Origin: Pseudomonas oryzihabitans
GTDB taxonomy: Bacteria > Pseudomonadota > Gammaproteobacteria > Pseudomonadales > Pseudomonadaceae
Length of the DNA stretch: 64,000 bases
Direction of reading: 5' to 3'
NCBI RefSeq assembly: GCF_006384975.1
Contig: NZ_CP021645.1
Location: 3,252,001 to 3,316,000 of the forward strand
The notes below the pieces were generated by a model. That model saw nothing but the letters and a program-made list of their open reading frames with translations. It was not told the origin of the DNA and made no database searches. Made by a program: the position numbers and the translations under genes. This document shows positions 37,413 to 47,527 of this stretch, in pieces. Position 1 is the first letter of the stretch; each line of letters starts with the position of its first letter.

Positions 37413-38840
37413 TAATGCCAGTCAGTTAAGCCTGACTGGCATTTTTCTTTCTGGTCGGATATTTCGAAGGCTTGGGCTTGATGACCCGCGGATAGGCACG
37501 GTAATCGCGCCTATGCGGCAGCACGAAGTGCGGTGCCAAAGCATGCAGGTCGGCGAGATAGCGTGGGATGTTGCCAGGACTGTTCAGCGAAAGGCTCAGC
37601 AGGAATTTCAGGATGGCCCAGCTGCACGCGGAGAAGCTCATCTCGCAGGGATAAACACCCGGGCACTGGCGACTCATCTGCACCATCTGATAACGCAGCA
37701 GGTTGTATCCCAGGAGCAGCCCCCAAAGCTCCTGCTCCACCATGTCCGGTGTTTTGCTGCGTAGCGTGTAGCGGCCATCGAGCAGGCCTTGCTTGATCTC
37801 TCGGTAGCCCAGCTCGATTTCCCAGCGGTGGCTGTAGAGATCGACGATCTCGTCGCAGACGAAACGCCTAGGGTCCGTCATGGAGGTGAGTATCTGGTAC
37901 TGCTTGCCCTTGATGGTCTTACTCAGCAGTCGCGCCTGTAGGGTGTCCGGCAGATCGGGCCATTGTCGGCGGGCCTGTGGCGAGGTTCGAAGGCTGACCA
38001 GGGCATCCTGTTTGCCCCATGCACGGACTACCTCGTACTGGGCGCCTTTGCGCAGCGGTAACAGCCAGTGCCGTTCGTGGCCCATTCGCTGCCAGCGATG
38101 TAGCAGGCCTAACGAGTAGAAGCCCTTGTCGAACAGGGTCAGTGAATGGTCGGGCGTGCTTTCGATCAATCGCTCGGCCAGCTTCATCTCATTGCTTGCG
38201 TAAGCGTCGAAGGCGCTACTCACCAGTAGATGGCTGGTCAGCTCCATCTGACACACCATGCGGACCTGGGGAAAGCCGGTTTCACCCTGCTGATTGGTCG
38301 CCGAGCCGTAGCGCGCACGATTGTCGAGCGTATCCGGTGTACGCCAGACCACGCCGTCAACCCCGAGCAAGCGCAGTCCCTGCCAGCCCGGATGTCCGGC
38401 TGTCTCGTGCCAGCGCTGTTGGGTCAGTTGGAAGACCTAACGGACAGCGTTGACTCCCAGTCGCTGGCGGCCTTGCACCACGGCACTGGGGGCTACCAAG
38501 GGCTTCTAGCCGGGCAACATGATGTCCAACTGATTGACCACATCCCAGGCCGACAGGCGACGAAACAGGGCCAGGCCGATGACGCACCAGAGCATGGACT
38601 CCAGCGGCAGCCGACGTTTGCGTAGGGTAGCCACCCCGGCTGTTTCCAGCGCGGTCTTGATCAGGTCGGGATCGAGCAGCTCACCCAAGGCCTCGAGTGT
38701 CGTCGTGGTCGAAGACAACTCGCGAGTCATTTCCAGGGCTTGAGCAATACGCATAAAAAATCCGGTGCTTGGAATCAAGCACCGGATTCTGTGCGCCGCC
38801 AGTCAGGCGTCAAGGCCGAACTCTTAACTGACTGGCATTA
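37413..38840 (-). mobile_element. IS4-family insertion sequence (1428 bp)
   Basis: Perfect 18-bp terminal inverted repeats (37413-37430 and 38823-38840, TAATGCCAGTCAGTTAAG) flank one transposase gene whose stop codon lies in the left repeat. Flanking 10-bp direct repeats, GGCCTGAGCC (37403-37412) and GGTCTGGGCC (38841-38850), match at 8 of 10 and look like a diverged target duplication. The transposase carries two internal stops, so the copy is probably inactive alone. Confidence 0.9.
37426..38754 (-). pseudogene. IS4-family transposase interrupted by two amber codons
   Basis: A frame of 442 codons from ATG 38754. The N-terminal part has RRLPLESMLWCVIGLALFRRLS; the DDE domain has [14 protein letters not shown] (first Asp), [14 protein letters not shown] (second) and [18 protein letters not shown] (Glu, YREK-type signature). 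Two in-frame TAGs interrupt it (38506-38508 and 38437-38439), each where a Gln codon (CAG) fits the family. Both C-to-T changes suggest decay, unless amber codons are read through. Confidence 0.85.
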
Positions 38841-38894
38841 GGTCTGGGCCTCCCTTCGCAATCGCCACACCGGTCATGACCGGCCAGAGCGGCC

Positions 38895-40868
38895 TTAGCT
38901 GAAGCGACCGACCTCGGCGCTCAGCTCTTCGGCCAGGTGGCGGAGTTCGCCGGCGGTGCCGGCCAGGCCCTCGGCGGCATCGCGCTGGGCGGCGTTGTCC
39001 ACGGCGATGGCCTGGATGTTGCGGCTCAGGGCAGTGGCCGTGGTGCTCTGCTCGGCGGTGGCCTGGGCAATGCCGGAGAACTGGTCGACCGCCTCGGCGA
39101 CCTGCAGGTCGATGCTGCGCAGGGCCTGGGCGACATCGGCGTTGCGCGCCAGCCCTTGCTCCATGAGACGGTTGCCTTCGTCGATGGCACCCATGGCGCG
39201 CTGGGTTTCGTCCTGTACCGCACCGATCATCTGCGAGATCTCGCGGGTGGCGGCGCTGGTACGACCGGCCAATTGACGGACCTCGTCGGCGACCACGGCG
39301 AAGCCGCGGCCCTGCTCGCCGGCGCGAGCGGCTTCGATGGCCGCGTTGAGCGCCAGCAGGTTGGTCTGCTCGGCGATCCCGCTGATGACGCCAATGATGC
39401 CGCCGATCTGCTGGGAGCGGTCGTCCAGGCCCTTGATCAGTTCGGCCGTGCTGGAGAGCGAGTCGGCGATCTGCTCCAGGGCGCCCGAGGCCCCTTGCAT
39501 GGCCTGGGTACCGGTACGGGTCTGCTGGGCGTTTTCCTGCACCAGGCGCTCGGTGCGCTGCATGCCGTCGGCGATGTTCTGGGCGGTGGCGCTGAATTCC
39601 TCCACGGCGCTGGCCATGCTGTCGATCTGGCTGGACTGCTCGGCGGAGCGGCGCAGGGTTTCCTCGGAGAGCTGGCTCAGTTGCTGGGAACGCTCGGTGA
39701 CCGCGCGCGAGGAGCCGCGCACCTGTTCGACGGTGGACGCCAGGGCGTCGGCCATCTGGTTGAAGCTGTGGGCGAGTTCGCCGATCTCGTCGTGGCTACG
39801 TGCCTCGACGCGCACGCTCAGTTGACCACGACCGAGGGCCTGGGCGCGTTCCACCAACTGGGCCAGCGGGCTGAGTTTGCGCCGCAGCAGCAGTACCGAG
39901 GCGGCCACGGCCAGCAGCAGGGCGATCAGGCTGCCGATGGCCAGGCGCAGGCCGACGGCATGCACGGGAGCCACCAGTTCCGCCTTGGGCAGGGTGGCGA
40001 CCACGGTCCAGCCTTCGCCTTCGACCGGGGCGCTGACGCTGAGGAAGTCCTCGTTGCCGTCACTCCAGTTGAATTCGTGTTGCCGCGGCTTGGCCTTGAG
40101 TTCGGCGAGTAGCTGGTCGCTGTGCTTGGCATTGGCCGGCGGTACCAGCCAGTGGCCTTGCTCGTCGAGCAAGGCCAGGGAGCCGGTTTCGCCGATGCGC
40201 AGCTTGTTCAGTTGGGCCAGTTGCTGGGCCTGGGCATCGGTGTAGTCGAAACCGACGAAGAGCACGGCGATGACCTTACCGGCGCCGTCGCGCACCGGGG
40301 TGTACTGGGTCATGTAGGAGCGCCCGAACAGCTGGGCACGACCGACATAGCCCTGACCCTGCAAGAGGCCGGCATAGGCCGGATGCTTGCGATCGAGCTG
40401 GGTACCTATGGCGCGGGCGCCGTCCTGCTTCTTGAGGGAGGTGGTGATTCGGGTGAAGTCGTCGCCATCACGGACGAAGATGGTGGCGACACCGCCGGTC
40501 AGCCGGGTGAAGTCATCGACCAGGGTGAAGTCATTGTTCAGCGCCTTACCATCGAACAGCAGCGCGGGCGCGGTACTTCCGACCAGCGGCAGACGCTCGC
40601 CGGAAAGGCTCAGGCCGCTATCGAAACGCCGCTCGAACAGATTGGCGAGGCGCTGGGTGCTGACCTTCAGGGTGGCGAGGAAGGTGCTCTGCTGATCGGC
40701 GAGCAACTGGGCCTCACTGCTCAGGTGCTTGCGCTGGGTGCCTTCGATGGACACGCTCAAAGCGTGCAGGGCGAATAGGCAGCTGCCCGCGATGACGATC
40801 ACCAGTACCAGGCTCAGGGCGAGCGCAAGTTGTCGCGCGATACTGGTACGACGGGGGGAAATGACCAT
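38895..40868 (-). CDS. Methyl-accepting chemotaxis protein with Cache sensor
   Basis: 657 residues. Transmembrane helix 1 (about 14-36), a periplasmic Cache_3/Cache_2-type sensor (about 40-300, with [22 protein letters not shown]), helix 2 (about 305-330), a HAMP domain and a long signalling coiled coil. The hairpin tip [31 protein letters not shown] is canonical. The likely ligand is a small organic acid, by family only. Its transcription terminator downstream has been split by the IS. Confidence 0.94.
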   Translation of the reverse strand: MVISPRRTSIARQLALALSLVLVIVIAGSCLFALHALSVSIEGTQRKHLSSEAQLLADQQSTFLATLKVSTQRLANLFERRFDSGLSLSGERLPLVGSTAPALLFDGKALNNDFTLVDDFTRLTGGVATIFVRDGDDFTRITTSLKKQDGARAIGTQLDRKHPAYAGLLQGQGYVGRAQLFGRSYMTQYTPVRDGAGKVIAVLFVGFDYTDAQAQQLAQLNKLRIGETGSLALLDEQGHWLVPPANAKHSDQLLAELKAKPRQHEFNWSDGNEDFLSVSAPVEGEGWTVVATLPKAELVAPVHAVGLRLAIGSLIALLLAVAASVLLLRRKLSPLAQLVERAQALGRGQLSVRVEARSHDEIGELAHSFNQMADALASTVEQVRGSSRAVTERSQQLSQLSEETLRRSAEQSSQIDSMASAVEEFSATAQNIADGMQRTERLVQENAQQTRTGTQAMQGASGALEQIADSLSSTAELIKGLDDRSQQIGGIIGVISGIAEQTNLLALNAAIEAARAGEQGRGFAVVADEVRQLAGRTSAATREISQMIGAVQDETQRAMGAIDEGNRLMEQGLARNADVAQALRSIDLQVAEAVDQFSGIAQATAEQSTTATALSRNIQAIAVDNAAQRDAAEGLAGTAGELRHLAEELSAEVGRFS

Positions 40869-41025
40869 AGGGTGCTCCTGGGTGTTTATGTCCCTTTAGG
40901 GCAGAAAAATGGATGACGAGGGCTATTTGCCTAGAAACCGCTCTACGACGGCCTTTTCAAAGACTCAACGGTAGTTTATCGGCTGGAGGGCGACGAACTA
41001 AAGGAAATGACGATTGTCTGGCGCC

Positions 41026-41955
41026 TTATTTATGGCGAAACACGCTCGGCAGTGTCTGGCTCGCGACTTCCCGCTGGAGAAAATCCGCCAGTTGGCGAAA
41101 GCGTGCCTGCCCGCGGCGCGCGCGCGGCCAGACCAGGTAGTAACCCGCGCCACTGGCCACGGCATCGGGCCAGGGCAACGCGATCAGACCGGCCGCCACG
41201 TCTTCGGCGAGCATGACCAGATCGCCGATGGAAACGCCGTAGCCGCGCGCGGCGGCGGCCATGCCCAGTTCGAGGGTGTCGAATACCTGGCCGCCGGTCA
41301 CCGGCACCGCCTGGGTCAGCCCCATGGCTTGCAACCAGCGCCGCCAGTCGCGACGGTCGAAGGTGGGATGCAGCAGCTCTTCCCGTTGCAGCCGGGCCAC
41401 GTCCCATACCCCGCTACGGGCCGCCGCTGGCGAACAGACCGGCACCAGCCATTCCTCGAACAGCGGCACCACCTCCCAGTCTGCCGGAAAGAGACCGTCG
41501 CCCAGCAGTACGGCGCAATCGAAGGGCTCATGGACGAAATCGACCCGGTCACTGGTCATCCAGACGCTGGTGAGTTGGATATCCAGCTGCGGACTGGCCT
41601 GCCGGAAGCGCGCCAGCCGCGTCAGCAGCCAGCGCAGCGACAGGGTGGTGGGCGCCTTCAGGCGCAGGGTGCCCTCTTCCACGGCGAGATTGCCGCAGGC
41701 GCGCGCCAGGGCCTCGAAGCCTTCGCTCAGGCCCGGCAGCAGCAGCTTGCCGGGTTCGGTCAGGACCAGGTGGCGACCGGCACGCTCGAACAGCCGACAG
41801 CCGAAGGTCTCTTCCAGGGTCCGCACGTGGCGACTCACCGCGCTCTGGGTCAACGACAGCTCCTGGGCGGCGCGGGTGAAGGAGCCGTGACGGGCCGCGG
41901 CCTCGAAGGCGCGCAGGGCATAGAGCGGCGGCAAGCGCGAAGCATGCTCGGGCAT
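41026..41955 (-). CDS. LysR family transcriptional regulator (GcvA-like)
   Basis: 309 residues. An N-terminal winged helix-turn-helix (LRAFEAAARHGSFTRAAQELSLTQSAVSRHV) and a substrate-binding domain follow the GcvA/AmpR pattern. It is divergent from the MATE gene (103 bp between starts) and may control it; the inducer is unknown. Confidence 0.9.
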   Translation of the reverse strand: MPEHASRLPPLYALRAFEAAARHGSFTRAAQELSLTQSAVSRHVRTLEETFGCRLFERAGRHLVLTEPGKLLLPGLSEGFEALARACGNLAVEEGTLRLKAPTTLSLRWLLTRLARFRQASPQLDIQLTSVWMTSDRVDFVHEPFDCAVLLGDGLFPADWEVVPLFEEWLVPVCSPAAARSGVWDVARLQREELLHPTFDRRDWRRWLQAMGLTQAVPVTGGQVFDTLELGMAAAARGYGVSIGDLVMLAEDVAAGLIALPWPDAVASGAGYYLVWPRARRGQARFRQLADFLQREVASQTLPSVFRHK

Positions 41956-42058
41956 GACTCTGACTCATGGGTGGCATGGCTATTTTCCGATTGTGGAGCG
42001 CGCGCTGTGGTCGAACAATGAGTTCTTGTCGTCTGTCGCCCCTTTCCTCGAGATCGCC

Positions 42059-43459
42059 ATGTCTTCGCCGCGCCATGAATTGCTCGCCCTGTTGCGCCTG
42101 GCCCTGCCGCTGATCGGTGCCCAGTTGGCCTATGTGGCCATGGTGTTCACCGACACCCTGATGATGGGGCGCCTGGGGCCGGCAGCGCTGGCCGGGGGTG
42201 GGCTGGGGGCGTCGGTGTATTCCTTCGTCTCGGTGATCTGCATCGGGGTGATCACTGCGGTAGCCAATCTGGCGGCGCTGCGCCGCGGGGCAGGAGACAC
42301 CGAGGGCGTGGCGGCGGTGACGGCAGCGGGGATCTGGATCGCCCTGGCCCTGGCGCTGCTGGCCGGCTGCCTGCTGTGGAACATCGAGCCGCTGCTGGCG
42401 CTGGCCGGCCAGCCGGAGGAGAGTCGCCAGGCGGCAGCGGTCTTCCTGCGCTGCCTGGCCTTCGCCCTGCCCGGCCATCTGCTGTTCATGACCCTGCGTG
42501 GCTTCACCAGCGCCCTGGAGCGCCCCGGCCCGGTATTGACCATCGTGCTCGGCGCGGCCGCGCTCAATGCGCTGCTCAACCTGGCCCTGCTGCACGGTTG
42601 GGGCGGGCTGCCACAGCCAGGACTGCCGGGCATCGGCACGGTGACCGCGGTGGTGATGAATGGCGCGGCGCTGTGCCTGGCACTGTACATCACTCGGCAT
42701 CCGGCCTACGCCCCCTACCGCCTCGCCCGCTACCTGCGCCGGCCGGATCGCCGTGCGCTGGCCGATACCCTTGGCCAGGGCCTGGCGATCAGCGGTACCT
42801 ATGCGGTGGAAGCCTGTCTGTTCCTGTCGGCGGCGCTGTGCATGGGGACGCTGAGCACCACGGCGCTGGCAGCCAACCAGATCGCCTACCAACTGGTGTA
42901 CCTGGTGTTCATGCTGCCGGCCGGGCTCTCCTATGCCACCAGCATCCGCATTGGCCAGCACCAGGGCGCGGGCCGGCCGCGCGAGGTATTGCTGGTAGGG
43001 CGCCTGGCCATCGGCGGGGGCGCCGTGGTGATGTTGGGCATCGCCGTGCTGTTCTGGTGCTTTCCCGGCTGGTTCGTGGGGCTGTTCCTGGCGGACGCCC
43101 ACAGCCCGGTGGCGGAGCTGGCACGCCAGCTGGTACTGATCGCCGCACTGTTCGTCATCTTCGACGGCACCCAGTGCATCGCCCAGGGCGCCTTGCGCGG
43201 TATCCACCAGGCGCGCCTGGGCTTCTATGGTGGCTTGCTCTGCTACTGCCTGATCGGCGCCGGCAGCACCTGGCTGCTGGGCGTGCAGGCGGGCCTCGGC
43301 CCGCATGGCGTCTGGTGGGGCCTGGCGCTGGGCCTGGCCTGCGCGGCGGTGCTGCTCGCCGGTGCCTTCGAGTGGCTGATGCGCCGGCAATTGGGACCCT
43401 TCAGACGTCATCCGGCGGACACCGCCAGCGGTGTGCGGGAAGCTTCCCAGGCCGGCTGA
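42059..43459 (+). CDS. MATE family efflux transporter
   Basis: 466 residues with twelve hydrophobic segments. LLRLALPLIGAQLAYVAMVFTDTLMMGRLG is the MatE start of the first repeat. The second repeat begins around LADTLGQGLAISGTYAVEACLFLSAA. It exports cationic drugs or metabolites in exchange for Na+ or H+. ATG 42059 gives the family N-terminus. NorM branch; substrate not deducible. Confidence 0.92.
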   Translation: MSSPRHELLALLRLALPLIGAQLAYVAMVFTDTLMMGRLGPAALAGGGLGASVYSFVSVICIGVITAVANLAALRRGAGDTEGVAAVTAAGIWIALALALLAGCLLWNIEPLLALAGQPEESRQAAAVFLRCLAFALPGHLLFMTLRGFTSALERPGPVLTIVLGAAALNALLNLALLHGWGGLPQPGLPGIGTVTAVVMNGAALCLALYITRHPAYAPYRLARYLRRPDRRALADTLGQGLAISGTYAVEACLFLSAALCMGTLSTTALAANQIAYQLVYLVFMLPAGLSYATSIRIGQHQGAGRPREVLLVGRLAIGGGAVVMLGIAVLFWCFPGWFVGLFLADAHSPVAELARQLVLIAALFVIFDGTQCIAQGALRGIHQARLGFYGGLLCYCLIGAGSTWLLGVQAGLGPHGVWWGLALGLACAAVLLAGAFEWLMRRQLGPFRRHPADTASGVREASQAG

Positions 43460-43583
43460 TATCTGGCGGCCGGAAACAAACAGTATTACCAATGGCCGCC
43501 CCTGGGGGCGCTGCGCTAGACTAAAGGCTTTGGACCGCCAGGCGGATTCGCCACCCGCTGACGCGGCCCCGGGATAGTTACCG

Positions 43584-44225
43584 ATGGAACGCTTCATCGT
43601 CGCCGACGACCACCCTCTCTTTCGCGAAGGCCTGGCGCGCATCCTGTGCCAGCTGCAACCTCAGGCACGGGTAGAGCAGGCCGAAAGCCTGCAACAGGTG
43701 TTGGAGCTGGCACGCCAGGACGGGCCGCCGACCGCCTTGCTGCTGGACCTGCTCTACCCCGGCCAGGACCTGAGCTTCTCGTTGCGCGCGCTACGCCAGG
43801 AATTCAACCGCAGCACCCTGATCGTGATCTCCATGCTCGAAGACCCGACGGTGATCGAGCACATCATGGCCGCTGGCGTGGATGGCTTCATCGGCAAGGC
43901 CCTGCCGCCTACCGCCATCGCCGAGGCCATTACCGCCATCCTCGCCGGTCAGCCGGTGGTGCGCTACGCGAGCGCGACCCTGGCCGCGACGGCCACGCTG
44001 TCCGATCACCCATTGCAGGCGCTGACACCGCGTCAGTTGGAGGTGCTCGGCTTGATTACCCAGGGACTGAGCAACAAGGAGATCGCCCGGAGTCTGGCCA
44101 TCTCGCCCTTCACTGTCCGTATCCACGTCTCTGCGTTGCTGCGTACCCTGGGCGTGGGGACCCGGGTGGCCGCCGCGGCCTTTGGCGCCCAGGCCGGCCT
44201 CGGGGTGCGCCGCCCGCTCAGTTAG
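43584..44225 (+). CDS. LuxR/NarL family response regulator
   Basis: 213 residues. The receiver domain has DDH at 8-10 and phospho-acceptor Asp55 ([10 protein letters not shown]). The LuxR helix-turn-helix (about 145-200) contains [36 protein letters not shown]. Its 3' end overlaps the hybrid kinase on the other strand by 8 bp; the two probably form one phosphorelay. Confidence 0.94.
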   Translation: MERFIVADDHPLFREGLARILCQLQPQARVEQAESLQQVLELARQDGPPTALLLDLLYPGQDLSFSLRALRQEFNRSTLIVISMLEDPTVIEHIMAAGVDGFIGKALPPTAIAEAITAILAGQPVVRYASATLAATATLSDHPLQALTPRQLEVLGLITQGLSNKEIARSLAISPFTVRIHVSALLRTLGVGTRVAAAAFGAQAGLGVRRPLS

Positions 44226-45849
44226 CGGCGACGCGAGACGCCAGCAGCAGGGCGCGCAACTCCGCTGGCCGTACCGGCTTGGCCAGCACGGGAATCTCGG
44301 GGTCGCCCAAGGTCTGCTGTACGTGCGGGATGTCGTGCCCGGTCATCACGATGGCCGGGATACGCCGCCCCTGCAGCCGGTTGAGATAGGCGATGCAATC
44401 GGCGCCCGACGCGCTGCGGTCGAGATCGAAATCGGTGATCACCAGGTCGCAGGCCACGGCACCGCAGGGAATGCTGGTGGCGGTGGTGACCTCGCAGCCC
44501 CAACTGCGCAGCAGGGTCGCGGTGGCGAGCAGTACGTTGGCGTCGTCTTCGATCAGCAGCACGCGCCAGCCGGTGAGCAGTTGCCGCGGTCCGCTCGGCG
44601 GCCGCACCCGTAGCTCGGGCGCGACGGTGGCCAGGGGCAGATCCTGCAGGATGACCACGGTACCCCGCTCCGGTCGAGACTGGATGCTCAACCGCAGTTC
44701 GAGCAGCCTGGCGATGCGCTGCACGATGGACAGCCCCAGGCCGACGCCCTCGATGTCACGATCCCGCGCTTCCCGTACCCGATAGAATTCCTCGCAGAGG
44801 TGCGGCAGGTGTTCGGCGGCGATGCCGGGGCCCTGATCGTACACCGCCAGGGCCAGCCGGCCCGAGCGGCGGCGAGCGGCGATCAGCACCGGGCGCCCGG
44901 GCGCATACTTGAGGGCATTGGACAGGAGATTCTGCAGCGAGGTGAGCAGCAGCGCCGGATCGCTGTAGACCTGTAGTCCACAGCGTCGCCAGCGGATCTC
45001 CACCCCGGCCCAGCGCGCGGCCTCGGCATTCTGGCGGACCAGATCGTCCACCAGCGTATCCACGTCGACCACCGTGCGCCGGGGTTTGATCTGCTTCTGA
45101 TCGAGGGTGTAGATGTCCAGCAGGGAGCGGAACAGCTGTTCCACGCCGAGCAGGGAGCGGTCGATGTTATCGACCAGCCGGCCCTGGTCCGCGCTCAGTT
45201 GGCCATCGCGCAGGCAGGCGGTGAACAGGCCGATGGAATGGATCGGCTGGCGCAGGTCATGGCTGGCCTGCGCCAGGAAGCGCGCCTTGGCCTGGTTGGC
45301 GGCCTCGGCTTCGCCCAGCGACTGCTGGATACGCGTCAGCAGGAAATACACATAGCCGGGCACCAGCAGCGCGGTCACCAGCATCATCAGCGTCACCGTG
45401 GGATAGCGCTGCAAGAAGGGCATCCCCGCGATGGTGGCACCCATGGCGGTCAGCGACAGCAGGGTGGCCAAGAGCAGATAGCCACGGCCGTAGCGCAGGC
45501 CATTGCCGACCGTGACCCAGAGCAGCACGCCGAACAGCGGCAGCAGGGCCTCGCCGCTGGTGATGGAGGAAAAGGTGATGGCGCTGAAGTCCAGACTCAT
45601 GGCCAGCAGGCGGCGCCAGGGTTTCACTCCCGGTCGCCGGCGCACTTCGAAGAAGAGCGCCAAGGCCAGCAGCGTGAACAGCGCGTAGCACGCCAGGTTG
45701 GCCAAGAGGACGCCCGTATCGAACAGCCCCCAGGCCCAAGCGCCGATGACATAGACCGAGACCGGCAGGACGAAGGCCAGGCGGATCTTGGTCTGGCCCA
45801 GTTCAGGATCGCGGGCGACGACGCCGAGGGCGGATACCGACGCGCTCAT
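44218..45849 (-). CDS. Hybrid sensor histidine kinase
   Basis: 543 residues. Five or six membrane helices (about 24-172) without a large periplasmic loop precede a DHp helix with His197 in [17 protein letters not shown], an HATPase domain ([16 protein letters not shown]) and a C-terminal receiver (about 420-540, [12 protein letters not shown] with the phospho-Asp). Membrane-embedded input suggests sensing in the bilayer. ATG 45849 overlaps the stop of the DUF1275 gene, so the two are coupled. Convergent with its likely response regulator. Confidence 0.93.
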   Translation of the reverse strand: MSASVSALGVVARDPELGQTKIRLAFVLPVSVYVIGAWAWGLFDTGVLLANLACYALFTLLALALFFEVRRRPGVKPWRRLLAMSLDFSAITFSSITSGEALLPLFGVLLWVTVGNGLRYGRGYLLLATLLSLTAMGATIAGMPFLQRYPTVTLMMLVTALLVPGYVYFLLTRIQQSLGEAEAANQAKARFLAQASHDLRQPIHSIGLFTACLRDGQLSADQGRLVDNIDRSLLGVEQLFRSLLDIYTLDQKQIKPRRTVVDVDTLVDDLVRQNAEAARWAGVEIRWRRCGLQVYSDPALLLTSLQNLLSNALKYAPGRPVLIAARRRSGRLALAVYDQGPGIAAEHLPHLCEEFYRVREARDRDIEGVGLGLSIVQRIARLLELRLSIQSRPERGTVVILQDLPLATVAPELRVRPPSGPRQLLTGWRVLLIEDDANVLLATATLLRSWGCEVTTATSIPCGAVACDLVITDFDLDRSASGADCIAYLNRLQGRRIPAIVMTGHDIPHVQQTLGDPEIPVLAKPVRPAELRALLLASRVAAN

Positions 45850-46541
45850 GAGGCCAGATACCCCAGCTGCCAGGAACGCGGTATCAGCCGGAAGATCACC
45901 GCGAGGATGGCCGCGCAGCCGGCGCTGGCGTACCAGGCCGCCAGCCCCAGGCGCGCCTCCAGCAGGGCGCCCAGCACCCCACCGAGCAGCATCCCCAGCC
46001 AGGGCACCAGTTGTATCCCCCAGCCGCGGCGGCGCTCGCCCAGCAGCCAGCGGCCCAGGCCGCGCCCGAAACGCGACAGGGCACCGGTGACATAGGTGAG
46101 GCCAATGGGCAGGCCATAGACCTGCTCCACCACCACGTTGACCATGCCCATGGCGAACACCCCGGCCAAGAAGGCCAGACGGGCGTCCGGCAGGCTGGCC
46201 GCCACGGCCAGCAGCAGGGCCAGCAGCCCGAGCAGTACGCAGGCGCGCTGGCGGGTCAGGCGTTGCAGCAGTACGCCCCCGGCGTTGCCCAGCACGAAGA
46301 CGCCGATGGCCGCGGCCAGGTGCGCGGCGGTGGACCACCGACCGGCGGCCACGTCGGTGGCCAGGCGGGTGGTGTTGCCGCTCATGAAGGAGGCGAAATC
46401 GCCGGTGGCGAGAAAACCGATGGCATCGGTCATGCCCGCCAGCAGCGACAGCCCGGCGACCAGGGCCAGGCCGACCGCGCCATGGCGGGGCGTCGCGGGC
46501 GCCGGGAGCGATTCCGGTGGAATAGGGGCAGTGGCGGTCAT
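45846..46541 (-). CDS. DUF1275 (YoaK) family membrane protein
   Basis: 231 residues, about six or seven membrane helices. AGMTDAIGFLATGDFASFMSGNTTRL is the DUF1275 signature, and LTYVTGALSRFGRGLGRWL the second. The family has no established substrate. The coupling with a membrane-embedded kinase gene suggests they work together, for example as a sensing unit; this is inference. Confidence 0.9.
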   Translation of the reverse strand: MTATAPIPPESLPAPATPRHGAVGLALVAGLSLLAGMTDAIGFLATGDFASFMSGNTTRLATDVAAGRWSTAAHLAAAIGVFVLGNAGGVLLQRLTRQRACVLLGLLALLLAVAASLPDARLAFLAGVFAMGMVNVVVEQVYGLPIGLTYVTGALSRFGRGLGRWLLGERRRGWGIQLVPWLGMLLGGVLGALLEARLGLAAWYASAGCAAILAVIFRLIPRSWQLGYLAS

Positions 46542-46668
46542 GGGCAGCCATCCTGGCGGGGTAGCGGAATACCGCGCTAGTGTGCGGCTTGCAATGTCCC
46601 GGCGCCAAGGGCGCAGTCGCGGAAGGTGGCTTGGGCTAGACTAGTGGACCCGCCTGGCCGGAGGCCAA

Positions 46669-47514
46669 GTGACTACGCCCCTGTTCGCCCTGGTACTGCT
46701 CGCCGCCCTGCTGCACGCCGGCTGGAACGCCCTGCTCAAGATCGGTCTCGACCGCTTTCTCACCGCCAGCCTGATTCAGATCGGCGCCGGTATCGTGGCG
46801 CTGCTGGCGCTGCCTTTCGTCGCCCTGCCGCCGGCCGCCGCCTGGCCCTGGATCGCCCTCTCCGCCCTGCTGCACATCGGCTACAACGCCTTTCTCGCCC
46901 GCGCCTATCGCTATGGCGACCTGGGCCAGGTCTATCCCCTGTCCCGTGGCAGCGCGCCGCTGCTGGTCAGTGGGGTGGCCTTCCTCGCCCTGGGCGAAGC
47001 CCTTTCCCCGCCGGCGCTGCTCGGCCTCGGCCTGCTGGTGACCGGCCTTGCGCTCATGGCGCTGCTCGGCGCCCGCCGCGGTACACCGCCGAGTCTCGCG
47101 CTGCTGGTTTGCGCCTTCACCACCGGTGCCTTCATCGCCAGCTATACCCTGGCCGACGCCCTCGGCGCCCGCGCCAGCGGCGATGCCGTGGCCTATGCCC
47201 TCTGGCTGTTCGCCGTGAACGGGGTGGTGGCCGCCCTGGTGCTGCGCCTGACCCGCGGTACCCAGGCCTTCGTCGGCCTGGGCCCGCACTGGCGCGCGGG
47301 CCTGGCAGGCGGGGTGATGTCGATGCTGGCCTATACCCTGGTGATCGTCGCCACCACCCGAGCGCCCATCGGCCTGGTCTCGGCGCTGCGCGAGACCAGC
47401 GTGCTGTTCGCCCTGCTGATCGGGGTGGTCTGGTTGCGTGAATCCTTGCCGCTGGGGCGAGTCTGCGCCGGCCTGGCCATCGTCGCCGGGGCGGTGGCGA
47501 TCAAGCTGGCGTGA
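46669..47514 (+). CDS. EamA family transporter
   Basis: 281 residues starting with GTG 46669. About nine to ten membrane helices in two EamA repeats: LHAGWNALLKIGLDRF, YNAFLARAYRYGDLGQVYPLSRGSAPL in the first; RAPIGLVSALRETSVLFALLIGVV in the second. This branch is often linked with export of small metabolites. Monocistronic. Confidence 0.9.
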   Translation: MTTPLFALVLLAALLHAGWNALLKIGLDRFLTASLIQIGAGIVALLALPFVALPPAAAWPWIALSALLHIGYNAFLARAYRYGDLGQVYPLSRGSAPLLVSGVAFLALGEALSPPALLGLGLLVTGLALMALLGARRGTPPSLALLVCAFTTGAFIASYTLADALGARASGDAVAYALWLFAVNGVVAALVLRLTRGTQAFVGLGPHWRAGLAGGVMSMLAYTLVIVATTRAPIGLVSALRETSVLFALLIGVVWLRESLPLGRVCAGLAIVAGAVAIKLA

Positions 47515-47527
47515 ATGGCTATCCGCC

